From contig NZ_VXDB01000012.1 in NCBI RefSeq assembly GCF_008711325.1, positions 1 to 64,000 on the forward strand: a stretch of DNA of 64,000 nt. The letters are read 5' to 3'. A model generated the notes under the pieces. It did not search any database. It saw only the letters and a program-made list of their open reading frames with translations, and had not been told where the DNA came from. This stretch comes from Roseibium sediminis (GTDB taxonomy: Bacteria > Pseudomonadota > Alphaproteobacteria > Rhizobiales > Stappiaceae). The translations under genes were made by a program, and so were the position numbers. Shown here one piece after another: positions 37,042 through 47,277 of the stretch (positions within the stretch are counted from its first letter, which is position 1; each line of letters opens with the position of its first letter).

Positions 37042-37185
37042 TTTGTCCTCCCCGCAGGAAATGACGATAGAATGTTCCATAGGAAACACCAATATAGGAG
37101 GTGAAAAAGTTCTAAACCCACTTTGATCTCGACAACCATGGCGGTTATCACGGGGTCGTTTTTCAACCAAAAGCGAGATTTTATC

Positions 37186-37788
37186 ATGAGCCGTCTGGAC
37201 AGTTTCATTCGTCGTCTAACAGCCCAGAAACACTTGCTTGAGGATGTTGCCGCACGTCTTGAAGGGCTGGATGGATGTGTGCTGGAGCTTGGGCTCGGCA
37301 ATGGCCGCACATATTCTCACCTTCGCGAAATCCTTCCTGAACGCGAAATCTACGTCTTTGACCGTGATCTTGCCTGTCATCCAAGCTGCATTCCGGACAG
37401 CGAGCACATGATTTTCGGTGAAATCCGGGAAACGCTGGCGTTTTGTGGTCCGCGCATCAAAACCAAGGCAGCCTTTGTTCACGCCGATCTTGGCTCGGGC
37501 GATCCGACAACCGACCTTGCCACATCCAGCTGGCTTTCGCCGTTGATTGACAAGCATCTTGCCGACGACGGCTATGTACTCTCCGGCTTGCCCCTGCAGC
37601 TTGAAGGGTTTACGGAGTTCCCGATGCCGGACGGGATTCGTCCGGGCCGGTACTATCTTTATCAGAAGGTCTCTGAGGAGAAGTACGAAGACGGGAGCTT
37701 GAGGAATGTCAGCGCCGCTCGAAGGGGTGAAGGTCATCGAATTGGCTCGGATTTTGGCCGGGCCATGGATCGGGCAAACGCTCGCTGA
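37186..37788 (+). CDS. Class I SAM-dependent methyltransferase-like protein
   Basis: A 200-residue protein from ATG 37186. Motif I, VLELGLGNGRTYSHLRE, and the acidic IYVFDRDLACH give an S-adenosylmethionine-binding fold; an AFVHADLGSGDP block follows. The acceptor is unknown. The ribosome-binding site is weak, and in-frame starts exist further up (37123, 37138). The last 83 bp, coding for an arginine-rich tail, overlap the CoA-transferase gene in another frame, which is unusually long for an operon overlap. Either the tail is real and the two are tightly coupled, or the gene has lost an earlier stop. Confidence 0.78.
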   Translation: MSRLDSFIRRLTAQKHLLEDVAARLEGLDGCVLELGLGNGRTYSHLREILPEREIYVFDRDLACHPSCIPDSEHMIFGEIRETLAFCGPRIKTKAAFVHADLGSGDPTTDLATSSWLSPLIDKHLADDGYVLSGLPLQLEGFTEFPMPDGIRPGRYYLYQKVSEEKYEDGSLRNVSAARRGEGHRIGSDFGRAMDRANAR

Positions 37789-38881
37789 TCTTGGAGCTGA
37801 CGTCATCAAGGTAGAGAGCCCGGACGGCGACGATACGCGCGGTTGGGGCCCTCCCTTTGTGAAAGGTGAAAGCGGCGAAGATCTGGATGCCGCCTATTTC
37901 CACTCCTGCAATCGCGGCAAAAGATCCATCGCCATCGACTTCCGTACCCCGGAAGGGCAGGAAACTGTGCGCAAGCTGGTTGCTGGTGCCGACATCCTGG
38001 TCGAGAATTTCAAGGTCGGTGGATTGCAGAAATACGGGCTGGACTATGCCAGCCTTGCCAAAGTCAATCCGCGCTTGATCTACTGTTCCGTGACCGGTTT
38101 TGGTCAGGACGGTCCTTATGCCCATCGTGCCGGCTATGATTTCATGATCCAGGGTATGGGCGGGATCATGGATCTCACAGGCGACCCGGCAGGTGAGCCT
38201 CAGAAGATCGGGGTGGCTTTTGCCGACATCTTCACCGGACTATATGGAGTGATCGGTGTCCTTGCGGCGCTTCACCGGCGCGATACGACCGGGCATGGTG
38301 AGCATGTCGACATGGCGTTGCTGGATGCGCAGGTGGGCGTTCTCGCCAATCAGGCGCAGAACTATATCGTGTCCGGCAAGGCCCCGAAACGCCTTGGCAA
38401 CGCGCATCCGAACATCGTTCCCTATCAGGTGTTTCCGGTCAGCGATGGCCACCTGATCATTGCCGTTGGAAATGACAGCCAGTTCGCGCGTTTGTGCGAC
38501 GTGCTCGGTTGTGCCGAACTGGCAGGCGACCCGAAATACGCAACGAACAAGGCCCGCGTCGGGGCGCGGGACGAGCTGGTTGCGCTTTTGCTGCCTAGAC
38601 TTGCTGGCTTCACCCGGGATGAGCTGTTGCACCAGCTGGAAGCCAAGGGCGTGCCGGCTGGTCCGATCAATTCCGTTGCCGATGTTTTCGCGGACCCGCA
38701 GGTTGAGCATCGGGGGCTCAAGGTGAGCCTGCCGGCGACCGATGTTGCCGGTGGTCAGATGACCTCCATTCGCACTCCGATCACCTTTTCCGACAGCACG
38801 CTCCGCCTCAACCGGGCGGCGCCCAGACTTGGCGAACACACGGAAGAAATCCTGCGTGAACTGGCACAGAACACGGATTGA
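37706..38881 (+). CDS. CaiB/BaiF-family CoA transferase
   Basis: A 391-residue class III CoA transferase of normal length. The N-terminal LEGVKVIELARILAGPWIGQTLADLGADVIKVE and the later GYDFMIQGMGGIMDLTGDP are hallmarks. The catalytic aspartate is expected in the AGYDFMIQ or HVDMALLDAQ region; I cannot fix it without alignment. The family moves CoA between acyl groups such as formyl/oxalyl, carnitine or itaconate/mesaconate derivatives. Substrate cannot be chosen from sequence. GGGAG and GAGGA precede the ATG. It shares 83 bp with the methyltransferase gene. Confidence 0.93.
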   Translation: MSAPLEGVKVIELARILAGPWIGQTLADLGADVIKVESPDGDDTRGWGPPFVKGESGEDLDAAYFHSCNRGKRSIAIDFRTPEGQETVRKLVAGADILVENFKVGGLQKYGLDYASLAKVNPRLIYCSVTGFGQDGPYAHRAGYDFMIQGMGGIMDLTGDPAGEPQKIGVAFADIFTGLYGVIGVLAALHRRDTTGHGEHVDMALLDAQVGVLANQAQNYIVSGKAPKRLGNAHPNIVPYQVFPVSDGHLIIAVGNDSQFARLCDVLGCAELAGDPKYATNKARVGARDELVALLLPRLAGFTRDELLHQLEAKGVPAGPINSVADVFADPQVEHRGLKVSLPATDVAGGQMTSIRTPITFSDSTLRLNRAAPRLGEHTEEILRELAQNTD

Positions 38882-39066
38882 TCCAATCCGGGATGTGTCG
38901 GCTGACAGTTCGTTACATTTTCAGGACACATTTTTGCGAGATTCGCTGCTAGATTGCGAAATCTTGATTGCATTGCCATATTTGACCCGATTTCGGCATG
39001 CAGGGCTGGAGGAACGGTGCTTGTCACGAGCCGCACCGGTCTTGTGTGATGTAAAGGTTGAACGCC

Positions 39067-40962
39067 ATGGCCATGGGGCTCCGACGATTTAAACGCCGGA
39101 TGAACGTATCGCTGAGCCGATTGATCGGCCTGGGCTTCGGTGCGTTTGTCGCCCTTGCTCTGGCGCTGGTCCTCGGCCTTTCCGTAATGGCCAATTTCAA
39201 GAACACCTTTTCGCTGCTCAATGACAAGGCGATCCTGATTACCAGGTCGATGGAAGGCCAGCTGCGCAGCTATTTCGATGCCTTGTCTCTCTCTGTGGTC
39301 AATCTGAAGCCCTATTTTGATCGTGGTGATCTGGGTTTCGAAAACATTGAAGAAACGTCCCGAACGCTGGAGCACATCGTTGCCGCCAATCCGGTGCTGA
39401 ACGTGCTGGTTGTCAGCCGGCAGGGCGAGCGGGAATTCGGTGCCTATCGCGCAGCCGACGGCACGATCGGCATGTTCAACGGCGAAATGCCTGAGCAGAG
39501 CAAGGATGTCGTGCAGTTGCCGCGACTGACGCCGGAGAGTGGTCCGACATGGGGAGATCTTATCCGCAACGAGTATGGTACCTTTGCGAATGTGTCGGTG
39601 CCACTCGTTCGAAACGGCGAGGTCTACGGGACCCTGACCGCCGCGGCGGCTCTGGAATCGGTCGAACGGGCAGTGGCCAATCTGGATGAGGGGGTCGATA
39701 TGACAACCTTCATCATCGCCGATGGTGATCGCGTGGTGATGCATTCGGACACCAATCTGCTGCAGACAGGTGGCAAGCCGAATGGCGCCATGCCGATGCC
39801 GCGCGATGAATTTGGCGATCCGGTTCTGGCTGCCTTGGGCAAGAATGAAGACGTCACGCTGTCCGAGTTCCGCGAAGCTGCACGTCAGGGCATCAAGGTG
39901 TCCATGATCGATGTGCTGGACAAGGAATTCATCATGATCCGGGCGGTCATCCCCGGCTACAGCACCCAGCCCTGGACCATCGGTCAGTATATTCGTGGCA
40001 CTTCCATCTCGCGTGAGGTTGAGCGTCTTTCCGGTTCGGCCTTTGTCGGGTTCTTTGCGCTTGTCATCGCAGTGCTCGTTGCCGTGTGGATCGGGCGGCG
40101 GGTCGCGCGCCCCTTGCGCGATCTTGCCCGTCAGTCTGCCCGCGTTGGATCGCTGGCGCTGGATGAGGTTGAACCGCTGCCCAGAAGCCGCGTTGCCGAG
40201 CTTGATCAGGTGGCCCTTGCCTTCAACGCCATGGTTGAGGGCCTGAAGGCAATGAACACCTATGTGCCCCGGTCGCTGTTTACAAAGCTCATGCGGTTGG
40301 GCGGGCAGGGGGCTGCCGAGGCGCGAGAGGCGGAGTTGACCATTCTCTTCTCCGACATTGTCGGCTTCACGGCTCTGTCTGAAAACATGTCCGCTTCGGA
40401 AACGGCCCGGCATCTCAATGACCACTTTGCGATCCTCGTCAGGGCTGTGGAGGAAGAGGGCGGTACCGTCGACAAGTTTATCGGCGATGGCATGCTTGCT
40501 TTTTGGGGCGCGCCGGATACCCGTGCAGATCACGCTGCGGCGGCGATCAGGGCAGCGCGCAAGATCGCCTGCGAGTTGAAGATCAAGAATGACGGGGCAC
40601 GGGCGACCGGGGAGCCGGAACTCTACGTCCGGATCGGAATTCACACAGGGACTGCTGTTGTCGGCAATGTCGGCGCTCTGGATCGATGGAACTACACGGT
40701 TGTTGGCGACACGGTGAATACGGCGGACAGGCTGCAGGCGCTGGGCAAGGAGTTTGGCGCGGGCGCGGAAGCGGTCATTCTCGTCAGTGCGTCCACGGCA
40801 GAACAGCTGCCCGACCACATTGCCAAGACCCCTGTCGGAGCTGTTCACCTTCGCGGCAAGTCCGGCAGTCTGGATGTCTGGTCGATCGATCCGGAGCCCG
40901 GTATCGGGGAGCTTGAGGCTCCCGTTGAGTCCGGAAGCAACATGCGCGTTCCGGCTGCATAA
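39067..40962 (+). CDS. Membrane adenylate cyclase with Cache-type sensor and HAMP
   Basis: About 631 residues from ATG 39067 (AAGG upstream; the frame opens at a TTG at 39058). A membrane helix at about 20-43 is followed by a roughly 270-residue extracytoplasmic sensor resembling a double Cache domain (VVSRQGEREFGAYRAADGT; VSMIDVLDKEFIMIRAVIPG), a second helix at about 320-340, a HAMP segment and a class III cyclase domain. The metal-binding region is LTILFSDIVGFTALSENMS, the second aspartate block FIGDGMLAFWGAP, and the tail DRWNYTVVGDTVNTADRLQ. It should make cAMP on binding a small external ligand. A CNMP-type protein at 62850 could be a responder, though distant. Confidence 0.93.
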   Translation: MAMGLRRFKRRMNVSLSRLIGLGFGAFVALALALVLGLSVMANFKNTFSLLNDKAILITRSMEGQLRSYFDALSLSVVNLKPYFDRGDLGFENIEETSRTLEHIVAANPVLNVLVVSRQGEREFGAYRAADGTIGMFNGEMPEQSKDVVQLPRLTPESGPTWGDLIRNEYGTFANVSVPLVRNGEVYGTLTAAAALESVERAVANLDEGVDMTTFIIADGDRVVMHSDTNLLQTGGKPNGAMPMPRDEFGDPVLAALGKNEDVTLSEFREAARQGIKVSMIDVLDKEFIMIRAVIPGYSTQPWTIGQYIRGTSISREVERLSGSAFVGFFALVIAVLVAVWIGRRVARPLRDLARQSARVGSLALDEVEPLPRSRVAELDQVALAFNAMVEGLKAMNTYVPRSLFTKLMRLGGQGAAEAREAELTILFSDIVGFTALSENMSASETARHLNDHFAILVRAVEEEGGTVDKFIGDGMLAFWGAPDTRADHAAAAIRAARKIACELKIKNDGARATGEPELYVRIGIHTGTAVVGNVGALDRWNYTVVGDTVNTADRLQALGKEFGAGAEAVILVSASTAEQLPDHIAKTPVGAVHLRGKSGSLDVWSIDPEPGIGELEAPVESGSNMRVPAA

Positions 40963-41133
40963 CTGTTTCCTATGGTCCCTGTCAGGGTGTTGTAGCTGGT
41001 CGTTCCTGCTACCTCCCGATGTTTATTGATGTTTTTGCCGATAAGTCGTTGCGCCCAAGGTTGCAAATGTGGTTGTTTTTCCTGCGGCTAAGGGCTTAGT
41101 GTCTTGGCAGCCAATGTCGGGAGGAACTGCATC

Positions 41134-43020
41134 GTGAATGTTCTCTCAGTCGAGGGACTGACTGTCGATTTTCATACGGCCGAAGGCAAGGTCACCGCGG
41201 TAAATGATGTGTCCTTTGCGGTTCCGGAAAACAGGACGGTCGCACTCGTCGGAGAGTCCGGTTCTGGAAAAACGGTTATATCCCAGACAATTATGGGTTT
41301 GCTGCCACCTGCGGCCCAGATCTCATCCGGGAAGGTGATCCTCTCCGACCCGTCCGGACAGATCGATCCTGTCGACATTGGGAGCCTTGATCGCAAGGGG
41401 CCGCAAATGCGGGCGCTGCGCGGCAACCGGGTGTCGATTATCTTTCAGGAGCCGATGACGTCGCTCTCGCCGCTTCACACGATTGGCGACCAGATCGGCG
41501 AGGCTGCGCTGCTTCATAGAAACGTGAATGCCCAGGAAGCTCGTGAGCTGACGCAGGAAATGCTGCGTCTTGTTCGCTTTCCGGACCCGGCACGCGGTCT
41601 TGATGCCTATCCCTTCGAATTGTCCGGCGGTTTGCGCCAGCGCGCCATGATCGCCATGGCAATGATCTGCAATCCGGCCCTCCTGATTGCCGATGAGCCG
41701 ACGACCGCACTCGATGTGACCATCCAGGCTGAAATCCTTAAACTTATCAAGGATGTGCAGGCCGAACTTAAGATGTCCGTCCTGATGATCACGCACGACT
41801 TCGGCGTGGTTGCCAACATGGCTGATGAGGTGGTCGTCATCTATCACGGGCGGATCATGGAGCGGGGAACGGCACAACAGCTGTTTTCCAATCCGCAACA
41901 TGATTATCTGAAGGCACTGCTGAATGCGGTGCCGAGTTTCAACATGGACAAGGACGATCGCCTTGTTCCCATCCGCCCGATCACTGTCAATGCGGAAGAC
42001 CTGAAAAAGGGACGAACCGACTGCAAGGTCGCGCCGGGTGAGCCGCTGGTTGAAATGCGCGATGTCACGAAGCGGTTCGGGTTGCGCAAGAGTGGGCTTT
42101 TCAGCGGCAGCAAGTCGTCCATCACCGCGCTGGATCAGGTTTCCCTGACCATCCGCCGGGGGGAGTGCCTCGGTCTTGTCGGGGAATCAGGTTCTGGAAA
42201 GACAACGGCCGCCAAGGCAATCCTTCGTGCCATGAGCATCGATGAGGGGACCGTCTCCTATAACCACGGCGATGGCCTGCATGATGTGTCCAAGCTTGTG
42301 GGAGATCGCCTGCTCGACTATCGCCGCCGGGTGCAGCTGATTTTTCAGGATCCGTTTTCCTCCCTCAATCCACGGATGACGATCAACGACATTTTGACCG
42401 AGCCGCTGGAAATCCATGGCATCGGCACACCTGCCGAACGGGCGGAGCGGGCACGCAGCCTGATGGCCCTGGTTGGCCTCGACCCTCGGTTCCTGCGGCG
42501 CTATCCGCATTCCTTCTCCGGTGGTCAGCGCCAGCGCATCGGAATTGCCCGTGCGCTTGCGCTCAACCCCGAATTTTTGCTGTGCGACGAGCCAACCTCC
42601 GCGCTGGATGTGTCGGTTCAGGCGCAAATCCTCAACCTCCTTCAGGACCTCAAACGCGATCTCGGTTTGACCTATCTCTTTGTCAGCCACAACCTTGCCG
42701 TGGTTGATTACATCGCGGACCGGATCGCGGTCATGTGCAGGGGGCGTGTGGTGGAGGTGGGAGAGACACGGGAAGTCGTCTCCAATCCGCTTCATCCCTA
42801 TACGAAGGCGTTGTTGTCAGCTGTGCCGGAACCGGACCTGAACGCGCCGCTCGACTTTTCGGCCCTTGATGCCAACCGGGCATCCGATCCAGCATCATGG
42901 CCAGAACCGTTCCGCCTCGAAACGGGAACCCCGCCGGTTCTCGTGGAGATGGAGCCGGATCATTTTGTCTGTGCACCGGGCCTTCAAGACGCCCGGGCAC
43001 TGGAGGGAACAGCAGCATGA
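41134..43020 (+). CDS. Peptide-type ABC importer, fused double ATPase subunit
   Basis: A 628-residue protein with two complete ABC ATPase modules, equal to DppD plus DppF in one chain. Module 1 has GESGSGKT, the signature [15 protein letters not shown] and Walker [13 protein letters not shown]. Module 2 has [23 protein letters not shown] and [11 protein letters not shown]. Both Q-loop regions, [12 protein letters not shown] and [12 protein letters not shown], are of the oligopeptide type, and each module has its own regulatory C-terminal extension ([22 protein letters not shown]). The start GTG 41134 follows GGGAGG. It is the first gene of an importer operon; its TGA overlaps the ATG of the binding-protein gene. 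Confidence 0.95.
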   Translation: MNVLSVEGLTVDFHTAEGKVTAVNDVSFAVPENRTVALVGESGSGKTVISQTIMGLLPPAAQISSGKVILSDPSGQIDPVDIGSLDRKGPQMRALRGNRVSIIFQEPMTSLSPLHTIGDQIGEAALLHRNVNAQEARELTQEMLRLVRFPDPARGLDAYPFELSGGLRQRAMIAMAMICNPALLIADEPTTALDVTIQAEILKLIKDVQAELKMSVLMITHDFGVVANMADEVVVIYHGRIMERGTAQQLFSNPQHDYLKALLNAVPSFNMDKDDRLVPIRPITVNAEDLKKGRTDCKVAPGEPLVEMRDVTKRFGLRKSGLFSGSKSSITALDQVSLTIRRGECLGLVGESGSGKTTAAKAILRAMSIDEGTVSYNHGDGLHDVSKLVGDRLLDYRRRVQLIFQDPFSSLNPRMTINDILTEPLEIHGIGTPAERAERARSLMALVGLDPRFLRRYPHSFSGGQRQRIGIARALALNPEFLLCDEPTSALDVSVQAQILNLLQDLKRDLGLTYLFVSHNLAVVDYIADRIAVMCRGRVVEVGETREVVSNPLHPYTKALLSAVPEPDLNAPLDFSALDANRASDPASWPEPFRLETGTPPVLVEMEPDHFVCAPGLQDARALEGTAA

Positions 43021-44906
43021 AGTTTTGGAAATCTGCCGGGTTTGCTGGATTGATCGCAGCATCACTCGGTCTGTCTTCGGCCTCCGCGCTGGAGCTGAAG
43101 GAAACGCCGGGTCTTGATCCGTCCCTGCCGCCCATAGCCGAACGGGTTCCAATCGAGCCACTTGTTGTCGATATGGCAGCCAAGGGGCGAGAAGTTGGCA
43201 AACAGGGCGGCGCGATCAACACGCTGATCGGTCGCTCCAAGGACGTTCGACTGATCAATGTGTGGGGCTATGCCCGCCTTGTCGGCTATAACGAGAAGCT
43301 GGAACTTGTGCCGGACATTCTCGCATCCGTGGATGTTGAGGATGGACGCATCTTCACCCTGAAGACCCGCGCCGGTCACAAGTGGTCCGATGGTCACCCC
43401 TTTGGGGCTGAGGACTTTCGGTACTTTTTCGAAGATGTCGTCTCCAATGAAAGCCTGACGCCGTCCGGTTTGCCGCCGTTCCTTCTGGCCAACGGCAAGG
43501 GCCCGAAATTCGAGGTGATTGACGAAACGACGGTTCGCTACAGCTGGGAAGACCCGAACCCGCTGTTCCTGCCGGAACTCGCCAAGGCACGGCCTCCGTT
43601 CATCTATCGCCCGGCGCATTACCTGCGACAGTTCCACGAGAAATACGGCGATGAAGCCTTCATCGAACAGCAGGCAGGTGATGTGAAGGCGCGCAGCTGG
43701 GCGCCGCTGCACAACAAGAAGGACGACATGTACAATGCACAGAATGTCGACCTTCCGAGCCTGCAGCCGTGGATGCGCTTGAGCGATGACAGCGACCGTC
43801 GCTTCAAGCTGGTGCGCAATCCCTACTATCACCGTGTCGACAACACCGGTCAGCAGCTCCCTTATGTCGATGAAATCATCATGACGGTTGCCGACGGCAA
43901 GCTGATCCCCGCCAAGACACAGGCGGGGGAAGTGAACCTTCAGGCACGAAATCTGTCCTTTGCCGACATCACCGTGCTCAAGCAGGGCGAGGCACAGCAG
44001 GGTTATTCGACCAATCTTTGGCTGAACACGAAGGGATCGGAAATTTCGATCCTGCCGAACCTGACTGTGAAAGACCCGGTCTGGCGTGAATTGAACCGCG
44101 ACAGCCGTTTCCGCCACGCCTTGTCTTTGGGCATTGACCGGCAACTGATCAACCGCATCCTGTTTTTCGGTCTCGGCCGTCCGGGCAATGACACGGTTCT
44201 GTCTGCAAGCCCGCTGTTCATGCCCGAATATGTGACCAAGTGGGCCGACTATGACGTTGAAAAGGCCAATGCTCTGCTGGATGAAATCGGTCTGACTGAG
44301 CGTCGTGGTGACGGTATCCGGCTTTTGCCGGACGGACGGCCGATGGAAATCATCATCGAGACGGCTGGTGAAAGCCAGACTGAAGCCGACGCGCTGGAGC
44401 TGGTTGCCGAAACCTGGAAAGAAATCGGCATCAAGCTGTTCGTCAAGCCGAGCCAGCGCGACATCCTGCGTGAACGGGCCATTTCCGGCGAGCTGGTGAT
44501 GTCGGTCTGGCCGGGGTTCGAGAACGGTATTCCGACAGCTGACATGCCACCGGTCGATTACGCTCCGGTTCTGGGTGAGCGTCTCAACTGGTTTGCCTGG
44601 GGTGACTATTATGAGACCAACGGCTCGGGTGGTGAAAAGCCGGATTGGGCTCCTGCGGTGCGCCTGACCGAGTTGTACGACAGCTGGCTGTCTTCGCGCT
44701 CCAGCGAAGAGCGCGAGAAGATCTGGACCGAGATCCTTCAGATCCATGCGGAAGAGACGATCCAGATCGGCCTCGTTTCGGCTGTTCGCCAGCCTGTGGT
44801 GGTCAACGGATTGAAGAATGTGCCGGTTGATACATTCTACGGCTGGGATCCGGGCGCACAGTTCGGCGTTCACCGGATGGACGAGTTCTTCCTGTCCGGA
44901 AAATAA
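43017..44906 (+). CDS. ABC importer solute-binding protein, family 5
   Basis: A 629-residue periplasmic protein with a signal peptide (AGFAGLIAASLGLSSASA). Family 5 features include ASVDVEDGRIFTLKTRAGHKWSDGHPFGAEDFRYFFED and SRFRHALSLGIDRQLINRILFFG. It is about 100 residues longer than DppA/OppA, as in the binding proteins of some opine and complex-peptide systems. The start is set by the ATGA overlap and by GGAGGGAA upstream. A strong hairpin follows before the permease genes, which would favour more binding protein than membrane subunits. The ligand is unknown. Confidence 0.93.
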   Translation: MKFWKSAGFAGLIAASLGLSSASALELKETPGLDPSLPPIAERVPIEPLVVDMAAKGREVGKQGGAINTLIGRSKDVRLINVWGYARLVGYNEKLELVPDILASVDVEDGRIFTLKTRAGHKWSDGHPFGAEDFRYFFEDVVSNESLTPSGLPPFLLANGKGPKFEVIDETTVRYSWEDPNPLFLPELAKARPPFIYRPAHYLRQFHEKYGDEAFIEQQAGDVKARSWAPLHNKKDDMYNAQNVDLPSLQPWMRLSDDSDRRFKLVRNPYYHRVDNTGQQLPYVDEIIMTVADGKLIPAKTQAGEVNLQARNLSFADITVLKQGEAQQGYSTNLWLNTKGSEISILPNLTVKDPVWRELNRDSRFRHALSLGIDRQLINRILFFGLGRPGNDTVLSASPLFMPEYVTKWADYDVEKANALLDEIGLTERRGDGIRLLPDGRPMEIIIETAGESQTEADALELVAETWKEIGIKLFVKPSQRDILRERAISGELVMSVWPGFENGIPTADMPPVDYAPVLGERLNWFAWGDYYETNGSGGEKPDWAPAVRLTELYDSWLSSRSSEEREKIWTEILQIHAEETIQIGLVSAVRQPVVVNGLKNVPVDTFYGWDPGAQFGVHRMDEFFLSGK

Positions 44907-44922
44907 ACGGACCTTGTAACAC

Positions 44923-44961
44923 CCCGAAGGCAGGGCGCAGGGCAGCTGCCTTGCCTTCGGG
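44923..44961 (+). promoter_or_regulatory. Intercistronic stem-loop between binding protein and permease genes
   Basis: A 14-bp stem (44923-44936 with 44948-44961, one G-U pair) and an 11-nt loop begin 17 nt after the binding-protein stop. No T-run follows. Such structures protect the upstream message from 3' decay and lower expression downstream. Confidence 0.7.
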
Positions 44962-45045
44962 CCATGATTGAATTGAAAAAGATGCCGGATAAACGGCAAG
45001 GGCTGCGGGTAAACCCAGCCGAAGTGACGAGGGGACGGGGACAAG

Positions 45046-46071
45046 GTGCTGTTTTACATATTTCGGCGGATACTCATGATGATCCCGACCTTGTTCGTGA
45101 TCAGTTTCTTGACCTTTTTCATTATCGAATTGCCCGCCGGTGATTATATTTCGAACCAGATTGCCGCGTTGAAGTCTTCCGGCGAGCAGTCTTCCGTTGC
45201 GAAGCTGGAATTCCTGCGGACCGAATTTGCGCTCGATCGCCCGTTTTTCGAACGCTATCTCGTGTGGATCGGCATGTGGCCGGGGCCGCATGGATTTGAC
45301 GGCCTTCTTCAAGGCAATTGGGGGTGGTCGTTCGAATTCGACAAGCCGGTGGCGGAGGTGGTCGGACCGACCTTGCCCCTTACCGTGCTGCTGAACTTTG
45401 CCACCATCCTCTTTGTCTATGTGCTGTCCTTCCCCATCGGCATCTATTCTGCCACGCGCCAGTATTCCTGGGGGGATTACGGGTTCACCTTCCTCGGCTA
45501 TATCGGTCTTGCGACACCGAATTTCCTTCTCGGTCTGATCCTGCTCTATCTGTTCAATCGCTGGTTTGGCTTGTCGGTTGGCGGCCTGATGGCGCCTGAA
45601 TATATCGACCAGCCATGGAGCGTGGATAAGGCCCTGTCCGTTCTGGCGCACCTGATCGTGCCGACCATCGTTATCGGAACTTCGGGTACCGCGGCCATGA
45701 TCCGCCGTCTTCGGGCGAACCTGCTGGATGAACTTCACAAGCAATATGTGACGACGGGCCGTGCCAAGGGCCTGAAGGAACGCGAGCTTCTGGTGAAGTA
45801 TCCGCTGCGCATGGCGCTGAACCCGTTCATTGCCGACATCGGCAACCTGATCCCGTCGCTTGTTTCAGGGTCGGTCATCGTGTCGGTTGTTCTGAACTTG
45901 CCCACCGTCGGGCCGGTGCTTTTGACCGCCCTGCAAAGCCAGGATCAGTTTCTGGCCGGGTTCATCTTGTTGTTCGTCGGTATGCTGACATTGGTCGGCA
46001 TGCTGATTTCGGATTTGCTACTTGCGGTGCTTGATCCACGAATTCGTCTCGGCGGGAGGGCATCACAATGA
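45046..46071 (+). CDS. Peptide-type ABC importer permease (DppB/OppB-like)
   Basis: A 341-residue inner-membrane protein with six predicted helices. It starts with the family-typical FYIFRRILMMIPTLFVISFLTFFIIELPAGDY. The cytoplasmic coupling loop of the EAA type is YVTTGRAKGLKERELLVKYPLRMALNP, which docks on the ATPase. A longer first periplasmic loop (to about residue 110) is visible. The start is GTG 45046 after a GAGGGGACGGGG region. It overlaps the second permease gene by 4 bp (ATGA). Confidence 0.95.
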   Translation: MLFYIFRRILMMIPTLFVISFLTFFIIELPAGDYISNQIAALKSSGEQSSVAKLEFLRTEFALDRPFFERYLVWIGMWPGPHGFDGLLQGNWGWSFEFDKPVAEVVGPTLPLTVLLNFATILFVYVLSFPIGIYSATRQYSWGDYGFTFLGYIGLATPNFLLGLILLYLFNRWFGLSVGGLMAPEYIDQPWSVDKALSVLAHLIVPTIVIGTSGTAAMIRRLRANLLDELHKQYVTTGRAKGLKERELLVKYPLRMALNPFIADIGNLIPSLVSGSVIVSVVLNLPTVGPVLLTALQSQDQFLAGFILLFVGMLTLVGMLISDLLLAVLDPRIRLGGRASQ

Positions 46072-47255
46072 CCGATCATCTGGACAAGAACCAGCCGCAA
46101 CCGGGTGGCGTCGTTGAGCATTATGTTGATCCGACCCCGTTTGATCCGGTGACCACCGAGGAGATGACGCCGGAACAGGAGCGCTACTATCAGGCCTCGC
46201 AGTGGCAGATCATGTGGTGGAAGTTCAAGCGCCACAAGCTCGCCGTCTGGTCCGGCGTGGTGCTGATCCTGTTCTACCTCTGTGTGCCTTTCGCCGAATT
46301 CATCGCGCCCTATACGGCCAACACGCGGGACAACGCGCATCTTTATTCACCACCGCAAAGTGTCCACCTCTTCCACGAGGGGTCGTTTGTCGGACCGTTC
46401 GTTTACGGCAAGAAGTCGGAAGTCGATCTCAACAGCATGAAGTGGGTCTTCACCGAGGACCGGTCTCAGGTGCAGCCCATCCGCTTCTTCTGTTTTGGCG
46501 ACGAATACAAGTTCTGGGGACTGGTGGATGGCAGTTTCCATCTGTTCTGTCCGGCGGAAGGCGGCACTCTGTTCCTGCTGGGAACGGACCGGTTGGGCCG
46601 CGACGTATTCTCCGGTCTGGTTTATGGCGCACGTCTGTCGCTCACCGTCGGCCTTGTCGGCGTGACGATTTCCATCGTGCTTGGCCTCTTCTTTGGCGGT
46701 ATCGCGGGTTATTTTGGCGGCCTTGCCGACAACCTGATCCAGCGTGTGATCGAAATCATGCGCTCGCTGCCGGAACTGCCGCTCTGGATGGCGCTGTCTG
46801 CGGCCTTGCCGGTGACGTGGAGCCCGGTCTGGATCTATTTCGGCCTGACCATCATTCTCGGGTTGCTTGACTGGCCGGGGCTTGCCCGTGCGGTGCGTTC
46901 CAAGCTTCTCTCTCTTCGCGAGGAAGAATACGCCAAGGCGGCTGTCCTGATGGGAGCAAAGCCACAGCGCGTTATCACACGGCACCTGCTGCCGGGCTTC
47001 ACCAGCCACGTGATTGCCTCGGCGACCCTGTCCATCCCCTCCATGATCCTCGGCGAAACGGCGCTTTCCTTCCTCAATCTCGGGCTGCGTCGTCCATCTG
47101 TCTCATGGGGCGTTCTCCTGAACGAGGCACAGAACATCTCGGTGGTGACGGTCTATCCGTGGCTCATGGCGCCGGTTATCCCGATCATTATTGTGGTTCT
47201 GGCGTTCAACTTCCTCGGAGATGGTTTGCGCGACGCCGCCGATCCCTATAAGTGA
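46068..47255 (+). CDS. Peptide-type ABC importer permease (DppC/OppC-like)
   Basis: A 395-residue inner-membrane protein. The first helix (VLILFYLCVPFAEFIAPYT) is preceded by an unusually long cytoplasmic N-terminus of about 60 residues and followed by a periplasmic insert of about 85 residues before GTDRLGRDVFSGLVYGARLSL, the standard core. The coupling loop is EEYAKAAVLMGAKPQRVITRHLLPG. Extended OppC subunits of this kind go with long binding proteins like the one in this operon. A GC-rich terminator hairpin follows. Confidence 0.95.
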   Translation: MTDHLDKNQPQPGGVVEHYVDPTPFDPVTTEEMTPEQERYYQASQWQIMWWKFKRHKLAVWSGVVLILFYLCVPFAEFIAPYTANTRDNAHLYSPPQSVHLFHEGSFVGPFVYGKKSEVDLNSMKWVFTEDRSQVQPIRFFCFGDEYKFWGLVDGSFHLFCPAEGGTLFLLGTDRLGRDVFSGLVYGARLSLTVGLVGVTISIVLGLFFGGIAGYFGGLADNLIQRVIEIMRSLPELPLWMALSAALPVTWSPVWIYFGLTIILGLLDWPGLARAVRSKLLSLREEEYAKAAVLMGAKPQRVITRHLLPGFTSHVIASATLSIPSMILGETALSFLNLGLRRPSVSWGVLLNEAQNISVVTVYPWLMAPVIPIIIVVLAFNFLGDGLRDAADPYK

Positions 47256-47277
47256 ACAGTCTGACAGTTGCAGACAG

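Noticed and set aside
37123-37185. Upstream extension of the methyltransferase
   Set aside because: The extra codons lie in the divergent promoter region and show no ribosome-binding site; the ATG at 37186 starts the conserved part.
38755-40848. 697-codon open frame opposite the adenylate cyclase
   Set aside because: It is antisense to a full Cache-HAMP-cyclase gene; composition is typical of high-GC shadow frames.
43062-45044. 660-codon open frame opposite the binding-protein gene
   Set aside because: It is antisense to a complete solute-binding protein with signal peptide, and no motif is seen in it.
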